Assembly (NCBI RefSeq): GCF_013387455.1
Contig: NZ_VWNC01000007.1
Coordinates: 62,001 to 126,000, forward strand
Reading direction: 5' to 3'
Origin: Mariprofundus sp. NF
GTDB taxonomy: Bacteria > Pseudomonadota > Zetaproteobacteria > Mariprofundales > Mariprofundaceae
DNA: 64,000 bases
The notes under the pieces were generated by a model. The model saw nothing but the letters and a program-made list of their open reading frames with translations. It had not been told where the DNA came from and did not search any database. Made by a program: the position numbers and the translations under genes. This document shows positions 1-10,500 of the stretch, piece by piece. Each line of letters begins with the position of its first letter. Within the stretch, counting starts at the first letter, position 1.

Positions 1-300
1 TAATCCTCCCAGCGATGCTCTATTATTCGCTTGTTCTCCGACGGGAGTGATCACGACTTCTGCACGATAAATGTTTGGCAGGCTGCGCGCATAAACAACG
101 GCCAGCACTGTAGCCAAAACAACCATGCCGATAATCAGCCACTTTTTCCTCCAGAGCATCTTCCAATACTCCAGCAGATCAATCCCCTCATTATCCTGCA
201 CACCATACATAGCGGCAAGTAATCGGGGGTCTAAGGGTGGAACAGTCGATTGATCAGGTTGCTGGTCACTTTGTGGACGTTCTATTTTTACATCAGGCAT
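1..300 (-). CDS. Wzz-type chain-length determinant, N-terminal part (cut by window edge)
   Basis: One hundred codons are visible before the frame runs off the window. A short proline-rich cytoplasmic leader is followed by the sequence LEYWKMLWRKKW, a membrane segment at about residues 54-72, and the start of a periplasmic region (YRAEVVITP). This is the N-terminal pattern of the Wzz/chain-length determinant family, whose members control polysaccharide chain length in the inner membrane and, in some systems, carry a C-terminal tyrosine kinase. That end lies outside the window. The ATG at 300 shares its A with the TGA of the upstream SLBB gene, so the two are translationally coupled. The pairing with an export protein supports a role in exopolysaccharide assembly. 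Confidence 0.85.
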   Translation of the reverse strand, partial: MPDVKIERPQSDQQPDQSTVPPLDPRLLAAMYGVQDNEGIDLLEYWKMLWRKKWLIIGMVVLATVLAVVYARSLPNIYRAEVVITPVGEQANNRASLGGL

Positions 301-3110
301 CAGAGAACACCCAGTGCGACCATGGATGCCGTAAATATTGCCGTCTGCATCAACACTTTTGACCAGTCGAGTGCACTATCAAGTGCATTAAACGTCTCTA
401 ACTTTTGTGGTACAACTACAGTATCTCCGGGATAAATTTCACTATTACTTCGCCACCCACTACCAGACTCCACGTATCCATTGGCCCTGATAATATACGC
501 TCTGGAATTATCAGCCATTGCAGTCATACCTCCGGCAAGATCAATCAAATCATCTTTATCCATATTCTGTCGATAAAGCATGGCCGTCTGATTATACACC
601 TCTCCCATAACCATTACCTGATCCGGACGTTTCGGAATAAGTAAAGTATCTCCATCAATAAGCTTGAGAGTAGATCCTGCTCTTAGTTTTCCTTTGTTAT
701 CCATATCGATTAACAAACGGCCTTGCGGTTTAAGGTCTAGAAGAGCCTCAAGTACGTTTTCAGCACTCGAAAGCCCACGCTGCTTTTCGGCAAGAATTTT
801 GGGATCATTTATAGAACTATAGGCTGTTTCCATCTGGGCTATCTCGCGCTGCAGACGAGTTGCTGCCTCCTTCATCTGCTTACTCTGCTCTTCTTTAATT
901 GATTCTCTGGTGAAAATAGCAGCCTGCACATAAGCACTATCCGTTAATCCACCCGCTCGCTGCAGTAGTTGCTCAATGGTTTCCCCATTTTCAATCGTAT
1001 AGACGCCAGGGAATTTCACCTCTCCTTTCAGCTCCACCTGCTCTGAAGGTCGCCAGTTGCTGATGGAGCGCACCATCAGCACATCATCAGGAAGCAAAAC
1101 AACATTTGCTTTGGCATCTCCTGACAGCGCCTCTGCCAGATTAACCACAACATGTTTTGTTTTTCTTACATCGTCTTGATTAACCTCATATCTGGTAAGC
1201 TCGGCCTGTTTTAGGTAAGCCTCTTCTTTCGGACCACCAGCGGCCATCAGAAGATCGGCAATCCGCATGTTTTTACCAAGAGGATACTCACCCTCATATT
1301 GAATCGCGCCCTGGATAGTTACACTTGCCATCTGCCGCATGGCCTTATTCGAAAGAACAAAAATCTTATCGCCAGCAAGCAGGAGAGGGTTTTCTGACTG
1401 AAAACCACTGTGCAACATCTCACCAAGAGGCGGCTGAAGAATGGTTATCTCTCCACTGAGTGGATTGGCTCGTTGAATAATCAGGTAATCACGGAATGCA
1501 GATGGAAGAAGATCGGCTTCTGAGGCGATAAGATCAGAAAGATGCATATCATCTTTCAATCCGAAAGCTCCAGGACGCTTCACATGCCCGCCTAGGTGTA
1601 CCAAATCCTGTTTAATTCCTGGCACAGGATAGACAAGCATCAGATCACCATCTTTAGTAAGGTCAGCTTTCTTCACTGTAAGATCCAGATCAAGCAGCGA
1701 GCTATTCCCTGCTTTCGTAATCCGATCAATCTGAACATGGCGAACATCGGCTGTAGCCAGCGTTCCTCCGGCCAGTTTTAAAACATCGCTGGTACGATAG
1801 GAGCGTCCCTTCTTCAACTCATAAATACCCGGTCTTACAACTTCACCAGCCACGCCGATAACCTGGCCAATCGGAGGGACAAATACGACATCTCCGGGCT
1901 GTAGTCTCACATCATGCTGGCTGTCACCTTTAAGTAGAAAGTCATAGAGATCAAGTTCTGCCACATTTTTACCACTTCGTTTCAGAACCACATGGCGCAA
2001 ACTACCCTTTTTACTTATACCACCTGAGACAAACAATGCATTAGAGATCGTGGAAAGACCACTGACAAGATAAGAGCCGGGGTTATTTACATCACCGAGA
2101 ACAAACACACGCATAGAGCGCAGTCGCCCCATAGAAACAGACCCCGTTGCACCAATTATATGCTGATGAATCTTTTCAGCGATCAGCGCCTTAACCTGCA
2201 TAAAGCTCTGACCTGCTACACTTAGTGGTCCAATAGGAGGAAGTTCAATCACCCCTTCACGGTCAACCACCAGTTCAAGGCTATCATCTCTGCTGCCATA
2301 CAGTTGTACGGAAATCTCGTCACCCGGTCCTAGAATGTATTCTGGGGGAATGGGGATCTCTGAAGCTGGCTCAAAGGTGGTTGGCGTTCCTGCGAACAGG
2401 TTGTATCCATACTGGAGCAGCTCATTACTCACCTTAACCTTTGTCATTGCTTCATTAAGCTCATCGTTCCAAACAGTTTGTAAACGCTTCCTCTCAGTTA
2501 AATTAACCTTGCGCTGAGGCTGGGATTCTAGCTCTCCCTTCCAAGCTGATTGCAAGCGATCATCAATATTAATGTACTCATTATCAGCATCACGCGACTC
2601 TCTGGTATCAGCATCACGCGACTCTCTGGTATCAGCATCACGCGACTCTCTGGTATCAGCATCACGCGACTCTCTGGTATCAGCATCACGCGACTCTCTG
2701 GTATCAGCATCACGCGACTCTCTGGTATCAGTATCACGCGACTCTCTGGCATCAGTATCACGCGACTCTCTGGCATCAGTATCACGCGATTGCCTGATGT
2801 TTTCGACAAATGAGGCAAATCTATTTAATCGATCATGCATTGATCGTTCAATCGAACTTGGTTCAGACAGTAGTTCAACATCAAATGGCTCAACTGAAGG
2901 TTTTGACTGCTGTGACCCCTGCTGATCACGACCAGTATCCCGTGTGTTATCACCGTTAAAGCCTGCCTCTCTAGCCAAGGTTTTCTGATCCTTCGTTGAA
3001 AGCGAATTGGCCATCTTCAACTGTTCATCCAGTGCGGCTGCACTGACAGTGGCAGGAACAGCGATCGCACCGATAAGCAGAAACATTAGAACTTTACTCA
3101 AATGACTCAT
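300..3110 (-). CDS. Wza-like polysaccharide export protein with SLBB domains
   Basis: A 936-residue exported protein with a signal peptide at about residues 1-25. A polysaccharide export (Poly_export) domain begins near residue 255 (YILGPGDEISVQLYG), followed by several SLBB-like repeats recognisable by GxVxxPGxY signatures (GDVNNPGSYLVSG, GEVVRPGIYELKKG, GEVKFPGVYTIENG). A hydrophobic C-terminal stretch ends the protein. It should form the outer-membrane or periplasmic exit channel for polysaccharide. It is much longer than E. coli Wza (about 380 residues), as is common for multi-SLBB versions. Residues about 105-176 are nine copies of an octapeptide of the type ESRDADTR, highly charged and probably disordered. 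The gene sits downstream of ugd and is coupled to the Wzz-type gene. Confidence 0.9.
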   Translation of the reverse strand: MSHLSKVLMFLLIGAIAVPATVSAAALDEQLKMANSLSTKDQKTLAREAGFNGDNTRDTGRDQQGSQQSKPSVEPFDVELLSEPSSIERSMHDRLNRFASFVENIRQSRDTDARESRDTDARESRDTDTRESRDADTRESRDADTRESRDADTRESRDADTRESRDADTRESRDADNEYINIDDRLQSAWKGELESQPQRKVNLTERKRLQTVWNDELNEAMTKVKVSNELLQYGYNLFAGTPTTFEPASEIPIPPEYILGPGDEISVQLYGSRDDSLELVVDREGVIELPPIGPLSVAGQSFMQVKALIAEKIHQHIIGATGSVSMGRLRSMRVFVLGDVNNPGSYLVSGLSTISNALFVSGGISKKGSLRHVVLKRSGKNVAELDLYDFLLKGDSQHDVRLQPGDVVFVPPIGQVIGVAGEVVRPGIYELKKGRSYRTSDVLKLAGGTLATADVRHVQIDRITKAGNSSLLDLDLTVKKADLTKDGDLMLVYPVPGIKQDLVHLGGHVKRPGAFGLKDDMHLSDLIASEADLLPSAFRDYLIIQRANPLSGEITILQPPLGEMLHSGFQSENPLLLAGDKIFVLSNKAMRQMASVTIQGAIQYEGEYPLGKNMRIADLLMAAGGPKEEAYLKQAELTRYEVNQDDVRKTKHVVVNLAEALSGDAKANVVLLPDDVLMVRSISNWRPSEQVELKGEVKFPGVYTIENGETIEQLLQRAGGLTDSAYVQAAIFTRESIKEEQSKQMKEAATRLQREIAQMETAYSSINDPKILAEKQRGLSSAENVLEALLDLKPQGRLLIDMDNKGKLRAGSTLKLIDGDTLLIPKRPDQVMVMGEVYNQTAMLYRQNMDKDDLIDLAGGMTAMADNSRAYIIRANGYVESGSGWRSNSEIYPGDTVVVPQKLETFNALDSALDWSKVLMQTAIFTASMVALGVL
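2583..2798. repeat. 24-bp minisatellite, nine tandem units
   Basis: Nine head-to-tail 24-bp units run from 2583 to 2798. Five or six are identical, and the last three carry a few changes (gcatca to gtatca, ggt to ggc, and a diverged last unit). The period is a multiple of three, so the unit encodes an octapeptide (ESRDADTR/ESRDTDAR) in the SLBB export protein. It also leaves long open frames on both strands, which are artefacts. There are no spacers between units, so this is not CRISPR. Such arrays expand and contract by slippage, and the length probably varies between strains. Confidence 0.95.
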
Positions 3111-3145
3111 TCTTCCCTCTCTCCACGAAATAGCACAATCTCCAT

Positions 3146-4312
3146 CTAATCGCTGCCAAACAGATCACGCGTATAGACCTTGCTCTCAACATCTCTGAGG
3201 TTCTCGGAGATTCTGTTGGCCACAATAACATCCGACCTCTGTTTGAAAAGCTCCAAACTCTCAATAACTTCGGAATTGAAGAAATATTCATCTGACAGGG
3301 CAGGTTCATAAATTATAACTTCAACACCCTTGGCCTTGATACGCTTCATAATGCCCTGAATGCTGGAGGCACGGAAATTATCCGAGCCGCTCTTCATGAT
3401 TAGCCGATAAACACCTACCACCTTCGGTTTAAGTTTGAGAATGGAGTCGCCAATAAAATCCTTGCGTGTGGTGTTGGCATCAACAATGGCGTTGATCAGA
3501 TTTTGCGGCACATCCTGATAGTTGGCCAGCAGTTGTTTGGTATCCTTGGGCAGGCAGTAACCGCCATAACCGAACGAGGGATTATTATAAAAATCACCGA
3601 TGCGTGGATCTAGACAAACGCCCTGAATAATCTGTCGTGAATCCATGCCATGTGTGGCCGCATAACTATCGAGCTCATTAAAATAGGCCACACGCATGGC
3701 CAGGTAGGTGTTGGCAAACAGCTTAATCGCTTCAGCCTCACTGGAGTCAGTAAGGAGTATCTCAACATCCTGTTTTTCTGCCCCCTGTTTAAGAAGAGAA
3801 GCAAATCTCTCGGCGCGATCAGAGCGCTCGCCCACAACAATGCGTGAAGGATACAAATTGTCATAAAGAGCCCTGCCTTCACGAAGAAATTCGGGTGAAA
3901 AAATTAGATTATTACAATTGAAGCTGGCACTTGCCTTGGCTGTAAAACCGACAGGAATGGTCGATTTAATAATCATCACAGCATCCGGATTGATAGACAG
4001 CACATCCTGAATCACCGATTCCACGGAGCTGGTATTGAAACAGTTAGTCTCAGGGTCATAATCTGTAGGTGTTGCAATAATGACATAATCGGCGTCAGCG
4101 TAGGCAACCTGTTTATCAAGAGTCGCTCGGAAATGAAGTGCTCTATTACTCAGGAAATCTTCAATCTCATCATCCGCGATGGGTGAGAGTCCGTTATTGA
4201 GCATATCAACTTTCTCAGCTGATATATCGAGCGCAACCACATCGTTGTGCTGAGCCAGCAACATGGCGTTGGAGAGTCCGACATATCCTGTTCCGGCAAT
4301 GGCAATTTTCAT
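3146..4312 (-). CDS. ugd: UDP-glucose 6-dehydrogenase
   Basis: Oxidises UDP-glucose to UDP-glucuronate using two NAD+, providing an acidic sugar for exopolysaccharide. The 388-residue length from the ATG at 4312 equals that of E. coli Ugd. The sequence opens with a Rossmann motif ([12 protein letters not shown]), has the central SPEFLREG motif, and carries the catalytic cysteine in [12 protein letters not shown] (Cys253). An upstream in-frame ATG would add 20 residues before the Rossmann strand and is unlikely. It lies between rfbB and the SLBB export gene on the same strand, with 35 bp to the latter. An AT-rich 233-bp gap upstream includes a TATAAT-like hexamer (4467-4462, minus) that could be a -10 element, but no good -35 is visible. 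Confidence 0.95.
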   Translation of the reverse strand: MKIAIAGTGYVGLSNAMLLAQHNDVVALDISAEKVDMLNNGLSPIADDEIEDFLSNRALHFRATLDKQVAYADADYVIIATPTDYDPETNCFNTSSVESVIQDVLSINPDAVMIIKSTIPVGFTAKASASFNCNNLIFSPEFLREGRALYDNLYPSRIVVGERSDRAERFASLLKQGAEKQDVEILLTDSSEAEAIKLFANTYLAMRVAYFNELDSYAATHGMDSRQIIQGVCLDPRIGDFYNNPSFGYGGYCLPKDTKQLLANYQDVPQNLINAIVDANTTRKDFIGDSILKLKPKVVGVYRLIMKSGSDNFRASSIQGIMKRIKAKGVEVIIYEPALSDEYFFNSEVIESLELFKQRSDVIVANRISENLRDVESKVYTRDLFGSD

Positions 4313-4545
4313 CAGCTTGATAAACCCTCTCTTAAGGATGCTTTCCTGAAACATTATCCTACAGGATTGCACGCTACCTCAATGATAGAAAATGCCAATA
4401 AAATTAGAAACAACATGATTACAGGCGCATAACATCATGATATATAAAATAAAAAACCACAATTATAGCTTATGTTTTTATGATCTCAGCAGACGTATCA
4501 TGAAGGCCTGAAAAATGTAGTTAACTAGTAGGATATTCCGCAAAC

Positions 4546-5553
4546 CTACCTGTCCAGATACCAGTTCAGGGCTTTTCTAATGCCTGTCTCAAACGTCTCT
4601 GCAGGCGTCCAATTCAGAGTCTGCATCATCTTTGTCGCATCAATAGCATAACGCCAATCGTGGCCGGGGCGATCTTTTACAAATGAGATCAGATCGTTAT
4701 GTAGCCCATTCTCCGGAGCCGCCTCGTCCATAAGGCTACAAATCATGCGCACAATATTGATATTACTCCACTCATTGATACCTCCAATATTGTATACTTC
4801 GCCGGGAACACCTCTGCTGATGATCGCATTGATGCCAACGCAGTGATCCTCAACATAAAGCCAGTCGCGGATATTGGAGCCATCACCATAGACAGGAATC
4901 GGGGTGCCGTTCAGGCAATTGCGAATAATGGTTGGAATCAGCTTTTCACTGTGCTGATAAGGGCCATAATTATTAGAACAGTTACTGGTTGTCACAGGCA
5001 GCCCATAGGTGTGAAAATAGGCGCGCACCAGATGGTCTGACCCGGCCTTGGAGGCTGAATATGGCGAATTGGGGGCATAGGCCGTTGCCTCACTAAATGC
5101 CGGATCTGATGGCTCAAGAGTCCCATATACCTCATCAGTCGAGATATGATGGAATCGACACGCCGCCGAGTCCCATTGCCTCTCCTGCAACCAGTAGTGA
5201 CGCACTGCCTCCAGCAGCGTGAAGGTGCCAAGAACATTTGTCTTCACAAAAACTTCCGGGCCTGCAATCGAATTATCCACATGAGATTCAGCCGCGAAAT
5301 GGACGACTGTATCAATCTCAAATTCACGTAGCAGTCGATCAACCAGCTCCCGGTCACAGATATCACCCTGCACAAAGTGATGGCGTGACTCACCAGGTAA
5401 ACTGGTGAGGTTTTCAAGAGAACCCGCGTAGGTCAGCAGATCCAGATTTACAATCTTCACATCCGGATCACTGGCCAGCATATATCGCACAAAGTTGCAG
5501 CCGATAAAACCGGCACCGCCGGTGATTAGCATATTACGGGGTGTAAACATCAT
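4546..5553 (-). CDS. rfbB: dTDP-glucose 4,6-dehydratase
   Basis: Second step of dTDP-sugar synthesis: converts dTDP-glucose to dTDP-4-keto-6-deoxyglucose. It is an extended SDR enzyme of 335 residues with the NAD-binding GGAGFIGCN motif at the N-terminus, the STDEVYG segment bearing Thr, Asp and Glu of the active site, and the catalytic YSASK (Tyr and Lys). The start (ATG at 5553, or the adjacent ATG at 5550) overlaps the stop of rfbA, giving a coupled rfbA-rfbB pair. rfbC and rfbD are not in the window, so whether the end product is dTDP-rhamnose or another deoxysugar cannot be told. Confidence 0.95.
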   Translation of the reverse strand: MMFTPRNMLITGGAGFIGCNFVRYMLASDPDVKIVNLDLLTYAGSLENLTSLPGESRHHFVQGDICDRELVDRLLREFEIDTVVHFAAESHVDNSIAGPEVFVKTNVLGTFTLLEAVRHYWLQERQWDSAACRFHHISTDEVYGTLEPSDPAFSEATAYAPNSPYSASKAGSDHLVRAYFHTYGLPVTTSNCSNNYGPYQHSEKLIPTIIRNCLNGTPIPVYGDGSNIRDWLYVEDHCVGINAIISRGVPGEVYNIGGINEWSNINIVRMICSLMDEAAPENGLHNDLISFVKDRPGHDWRYAIDATKMMQTLNWTPAETFETGIRKALNWYLDR

Positions 5554-6422
5554 CCATATTTCTCCATCAGAGAATGCAGATAGTCGCCATAGCCACTTTT
5601 ACCAAGTGCAGCTGCAAGTAATTTCAACTGATTATTATCAATATAACCCAAACGCCAGGCAATCTCTTCGGGGCTTCCGATCTTCAACCCCTGCCTGCGC
5701 TCGACCACCTCAACATAACGCGCGGCATCCATTAACGACTCATGGGTGCCGGTATCGAGCCAGGCAACACCTCGACCAATCTGAACCACTTCCAACTCTC
5801 CCCTTTTCAGATAAGCTCTATTAACATCCGTTATTTCCAGTTCGCCACGGGCAGATGGCTGCAACTTTGCAGCGACATCCACAACACTGTTGTCATAAAA
5901 ATAGAGTCCTGTAATGGCCCAGTTACTTTTAGGGGTTTCAGGTTTCTCCTCAATTGAAACTGCTTTGCCCTGCATATCGAATTCAACAACACCATAATGT
6001 TTCGGCTCTTGAACGCGATAGGCGAAAACCGTTGCCCCGCGAGCCTGATCTGCAGCGATACGCAACTGCTGCACCATCCCCTGACCATAAAAAATATTAT
6101 CGCCAAGAATGAGAGCGACCGAATCATCACCAATGAACTCCCGGCCAATAGTCAGCGCCTGCGCCAGTCCTTCGGGTGCAGGCTGCTCAGCATAGGAAAA
6201 CGTCAACCCCCATTGCGCACCATCACCTAAAAGCCTCTCAAAATTCGGCAGATCAGCAGGTGTAGAGATAATGAGAATTTCGCGCACTCCAGCCAACATC
6301 AGGGTGGAGAGAGGGTAATAGATCATTGGTTTATCATAAACCGGCATCAGTTGCTTACTCACTGAAAGCGTTAGCGGGTGCAAACGGGTACCAGAACCTC
6401 CGGCTAGAATAATCCCTTTCAT
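5550..6422 (-). CDS. rfbA: Glucose-1-phosphate thymidylyltransferase
   Basis: Makes dTDP-glucose from glucose-1-phosphate and dTTP, the entry step for dTDP-deoxysugars. The 290 residues match the family length. Visible motifs are the nucleotide-binding [13 protein letters not shown] at the N-terminus, [24 protein letters not shown] (Asp of the metal site), VEEKP-type [10 protein letters not shown], and [10 protein letters not shown]. The ATG at 6422 has a good ribosome-binding site (caggag, 7 bases upstream). A 91-bp homologue of the 5' end of this gene is found upstream at 6606-6697 (see the relic). The original order was probably cysC directly overlapping an rfbA allele. Confidence 0.95.
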   Translation of the reverse strand: MKGIILAGGSGTRLHPLTLSVSKQLMPVYDKPMIYYPLSTLMLAGVREILIISTPADLPNFERLLGDGAQWGLTFSYAEQPAPEGLAQALTIGREFIGDDSVALILGDNIFYGQGMVQQLRIAADQARGATVFAYRVQEPKHYGVVEFDMQGKAVSIEEKPETPKSNWAITGLYFYDNSVVDVAAKLQPSARGELEITDVNRAYLKRGELEVVQIGRGVAWLDTGTHESLMDAARYVEVVERRQGLKIGSPEEIAWRLGYIDNNQLKLLAAALGKSGYGDYLHSLMEKYG

Positions 6423-6437
6423 CAGAACTCCTGCCTG

Positions 6438-6608
6438 AAACCAATTATTGGTTTGTGATTCGGGGCATCCATGCCCCTCACCCTAATGGGCGAGCTAAAG
6501 CACGACCAATTTAGTTCTCCTACCAAATTGTGATGTCGCACATCCTGTGCTCCTCCCCTCCGGGGCGAGCTAATTCGCTCGTCCAAATGGGCAATCCGTA
6601 CCCATTTG
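6438..6608. repeat. Serial-hairpin element (copy 1)
   Basis: About 170 bp made almost wholly of consecutive perfect inverted repeats: 6438-6454 (8-bp arms), 6462-6477 (7-bp arms around CC, core CATCCATG), 6481-6490, 6507-6512 with 6525-6530 nested inside 6499-6503 with 6547-6551, 6532-6544, 6555-6565, 6566-6581 (5-bp arms, 6-base loop) and 6584-6591 with 6601-6608 (8-bp arms). It lies exactly between the relic of one rfbA and the intact rfbA. The CATCCATG tip is shared with the hairpin elements near 26.2 kb and 51.1 kb. No transposase is nearby. Function is unknown. Confidence 0.75.
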
Positions 6609-6697
6609 TCATAAACTGGCATCAGTTGCTTACTCACTGACAGGGTTAGCGGATGCAACCGGGTGCCGGAACCTCCGGCCAGAATAATCCCTTTCAA
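6606..6697 (-). pseudogene. Relic of a second rfbA allele (first 31 codons)
   Basis: Ninety-one bases align without gaps to the first 30 or so codons of the intact rfbA (6331-6422). Apart from the start codon (TTG here, ATG there) there are nine substitutions and all nine are synonymous, so both encode the same [16 protein letters not shown]-type start up to VYDK. The frame then runs into the hairpin element and loses all similarity. The TTG overlaps the TGA of cysC, as expected for an old coupled cysC-rfbA junction. The pattern fits the 5' remnant of a diverged allele that was recently functional, not a recent local duplication. Confidence 0.85.
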
Positions 6698-7323
6698 GAA
6701 ACGCCTCCCTTGATAATGTCCGCTTCATATAAACATGCGATCACATGATCCACGCAAGCATCTAAAGAGAGGCTGCCGGTCTCAGCAACCACCTCGGGTG
6801 ATTCAGGCTCCTCATAGGGTGATGAGATACCGGTGAATGCAGGGATCTCCCCTGCCCGCGCTTTGGCGTATAACCCCTTCACATCGCGTGATTCACACAC
6901 CTCAATCGGGGTTTTGCAGTAGACCTCGATAAAATCGCCATCAACAAGCAGCGAACGCACTTTGGCACGGTCTGCTCTAAATGGTGAGATGAACGCCGTC
7001 AGCACGACCATCCCCGACTCCACAAACAGCTTGGCCACTTCACCAACGCGGCGGATATTCTCTACCCTGTCTGCATCTGAAAAGCTCAGATCACCACAGA
7101 GGCCATGGCGCACATTATCCCCATCAATAACAAAGGTTTTTACACCCATCTCATAGAGGCGCTCTTCCACAGCGTGAGCCAGCGTAGATTTTCCTGAACC
7201 GGAGAGCCCGGTAAACCACAACACAGCACTTTTATGGCCGTTGGCTATTTCACGCTTCTCTCTAGTCACCGCAGCCTGATGCCAGACCACATTGCTACTT
7301 CTCTTCTCACTCTGCGAATGCAT
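6694..7323 (-). CDS. cysC: Adenylylsulfate (APS) kinase
   Basis: Phosphorylates APS to PAPS, the universal sulfate donor. The 209-residue protein has the P-loop GLSGSGKS (residues 39-46), the conserved DGDNVRHGL segment, [13 protein letters not shown] and the FISPFRADR motif of the family. The ATG at 7323 is chosen over one 30 bases upstream because an aggtgag ribosome-binding site precedes it. No ATP sulfurylase or PAPS reductase gene is adjacent. Placement beside rfbA suggests PAPS made here may serve polysaccharide or lipid sulfation, which is inference. The next minus-strand frame, the rfbA relic, overlaps its stop. Confidence 0.93.
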   Translation of the reverse strand: MHSQSEKRSSNVVWHQAAVTREKREIANGHKSAVLWFTGLSGSGKSTLAHAVEERLYEMGVKTFVIDGDNVRHGLCGDLSFSDADRVENIRRVGEVAKLFVESGMVVLTAFISPFRADRAKVRSLLVDGDFIEVYCKTPIEVCESRDVKGLYAKARAGEIPAFTGISSPYEEPESPEVVAETGSLSLDACVDHVIACLYEADIIKGGVS

Positions 7324-7575
7324 TGGACTCACCTTATAAAAAAAAACTTTCAAGCGAACTGTAACGAATTATCCGCCAATCGCCATCCACAGGTTAACAT
7401 GTCATCCGACTATCAAAATTAATACGTCAGATACAGCCCTGTTTTTCAGCAACCCGAGCAAGCATAAAGCAAACGCACCCTGAAAGTGCATGCATTTCCT
7501 CCTGAAAAGCGAAGAGAGCAAGGCAATAAATTTCACCGTTTCTACCCTGATAAGTAGCTGCTAGTGTGCGCCACC

Positions 7576-10500
7576 ATGAATAGAACCCTTCTCCTACAAC
7601 AGCAGATGAAAAAACAGATCCTTATCCTGGACGGTGCCATGGGCACCATGATCCAGTCATATGGATTGGACGAGGCCGATTATCGCGGTGAACGCTTTGC
7701 CGACTGGCCTAGCGAGCTGAAAGGCAATAACGACCTGCTGTCGCTAACGCAACCGCATATCATCAGGGAAATTCATACGAAATACCTGGAAGCCGGTTCT
7801 GATATTCTGGAGACCAACACCTTTAACGCCAATGCCGCATCAATGGCCGACTACGGCATGGAAGCTCTGGTTTACGAACTGAATGTTGCCGGAGCCAAGG
7901 CTGCAAAAGAGGCTTGTAACGCCATTGCAACGCCAGAGAAACCACGTTTTGTTGCAGGAGTCCTCGGCCCCACATCTCGAACCTGCTCGATCTCGCCTGA
8001 TGTCAATGATCCGGGTTACCGCAATGTCACCTTTGATGAGCTGGTAGAGACCTACACCGATGCCACACGTGGCCTGATCGATGGTGGTGCTGATATCCTG
8101 CTGATTGAGACGGTGTTTGACACACTCAATGCCAAAGCGGCCGTGTTTGCCGTAAAGAAATATTTCGAAGATGCCGGTGTAGAGCTGCCGATCATGATCT
8201 CCGGCACCATTACCGACGCCTCGGGCCGCACCCTCTCCGGCCAGACAGCCACCGCCTTCTACAACTCGCTGGCTCACGCCAATCCGATCTCGATCGGTCT
8301 GAACTGTGCCCTGGGTGCCGGTGAGTTGCGCCAGTATGTTGAAGAGCTCTCCAACACCGTATCCTGTGGCATTAATGCCCATCCCAATGCCGGGCTGCCC
8401 AATGCGATGGGTGGTTATGATGAGACAGCTGAAGAGATGGCTGCCGAGATCAGGGAGTGGGCCGAGTCCGGATTCCTCAATGTGATTGGTGGCTGCTGTG
8501 GTACCGGCCCTGACCATATCCGCGCCATGGCCAAAGCTGTGGCTGGCATTGCCCCCCGCCCTGCCCCCCAGCGCGAAACCTTCTGCCGTCTCTCCGGTCT
8601 TGAGCCGCTGCATATCGACAGGAACTCCCTGTTTGTGAATGTTGGTGAGCGTGCCAATGTCACCGGTTCGGCCATGTTCAAACGGTTGATTCTTGAAGGT
8701 CAGTTTGAGAAGGCACTGGATGTCTGCAGGGATCAGGTGGAGAACGGTGCCCAGATCATCGATATCAATATGGATGAGGCGATGCTTGATGGTAAAGCCG
8801 CGATGGTCACCTTCCTTAACCTGATCGCCTCTGAACCGGATATCTCGCGTGTACCGGTGATGATCGATTCATCCAAATGGGAGATTATCGAAGCAGGCCT
8901 GAAATGCATTCAGGGCAAGGGCGTGGTCAACTCGATCTCCATGAAAGAGGGTAAAGAGGCGTTTGTACATCATGCCAAACTGCTGGCCAAGTATGGTGCT
9001 GCAGTGGTGGTGATGGCCTTTGATGAAGAGGGTCAGGCCGACACTTTTAAACGCAAAATCGAGATCTGTGAGAACTCCTACCGTATTCTCGTTGATGAGT
9101 GCGGCTTCCCGCCAGAAGATATTATCTTTGACCCCAACATCTTCGCTATCGCCACCGGCATTGAAGAGCACAACAACTACGCCGTTGATTTCATCGAAGC
9201 GACCGGCTGGATCAAGCAGAATCTGCCACACGCGATGATCTCCGGCGGTGTCTCCAACGTCTCCTTCTCCTTCCGTGGCAACAATCCGGTACGAGAAGCG
9301 ATCCACTCTGTATTCCTCTACCACGCCATCAAACAGGGCATGGATATGGGCATTGTGAATGCAGGCATGCTCGAGGTGTATGAAGAACTTCCGAAAGAGC
9401 TCAGAGATGCCGTAGAGGATGTGGTACTCAACCGTAACCCCGATGCCACCGATCACCTGCTCTCGATTGCCGATAACTATCGCGGTGATGGTACCATTGC
9501 CAAAAAGGCTGATGAGGAGTGGCGCAAGCTGCCGGTGGCCAAGCGCCTTGAGCATGCGCTGGTTAAAGGCATTGATGCATACGTTGATGAAGATACCGAA
9601 GAGGCACGCCTTGCCTTTGATCGCCCGATTGAGGTGATTGAGGGGCCATTGATGGATGGCATGAATGTGGTTGGAGACCTCTTCGGTGATGGCAAAATGT
9701 TCCTGCCGCAGGTGGTGAAATCGGCCCGAGTCATGAAAAAAGCCGTGGCCTGGCTGATGCCGCACATTGAAGCGGAGAAAGCTGAGGGTGTATCCTCCTC
9801 CAACGGTAAAATTCTGATGGCTACCGTGAAGGGTGATGTGCACGATATCGGTAAAAATATTGTCGGTGTGGTGCTGCAGTGCAACAACTTCGAAGTGATC
9901 GATATCGGGGTGATGGTACCTGCCGCCAGAATTCTCGAAGAGGCCAAAAAACATGATGTCGACATCATCGGCCTCTCTGGTCTGATTACCCCCTCCCTTG
10001 ATGAGATGGTGCATCTGGCCAAAGAGATGAAACGGTTAGGTTTCAACAAACCGATCATGCTTGGTGGTGCAACCACCTCCAAGGCCCATACAGCCGTGAA
10101 GATCATGCCGGAGTACGATGAGCCGGCTGTCTGGGTGAAAGACGCCTCACGCGCCGTTGGCGTAGCCCAGAATCTTATTTCAGATGCCTACCGCGCCGAC
10201 TTTGTAAGTAAGCTGCGCACAGAGTATGAGGGTGTACGTGATCGATATCTGGGTCGTCAGAGCCAGACCGACTGGCTCTCACTTGCTGATGCCCGTGCTA
10301 ATCCTGTCGTGCTGAAGCAAGAGAGCATTGCAGCTGCCCCGGCCACTCCCGGTGTGCAGGTGCTGGATAATATCGATATCGCTGAAATTCGTGCTTATAT
10401 CGACTGGAGCCCTTTCTTCTCGGCATGGGAGCTTAATGGTGCCTACCCGCGCATCCTTAATGATCCGCACAAAGGCAAAGAGGCGCAAAAACTGTTTAAT

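Noticed and set aside
2583-2798. CRISPR-like array
   Set aside because: Units are contiguous with no spacers and encode an in-frame octapeptide.
2528-2925. Three open frames through the 24-bp repeats (one minus, two plus)
   Set aside because: They exist only because the repeat period is a multiple of three. The SLBB protein frame continues across the repeats with recognisable domains on one side and a signal peptide on the other.
6438-6608. Integron attC site or insertion sequence
   Set aside because: No R'/R'' core sites, integrase, transposase frame or terminal inverted repeats. Only serial short hairpins are seen.
7324-7575. Cobalamin or SAM/SAH riboswitch upstream of metH
   Set aside because: No B12-box, SAM-I or SAH core sequence could be recognised in the 250-bp gap.
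8869-10014. 381-codon open frame antisense to metH
   Set aside because: No recognisable domain and His/Gly-rich shadow composition. metH in the sense strand is fully conserved.
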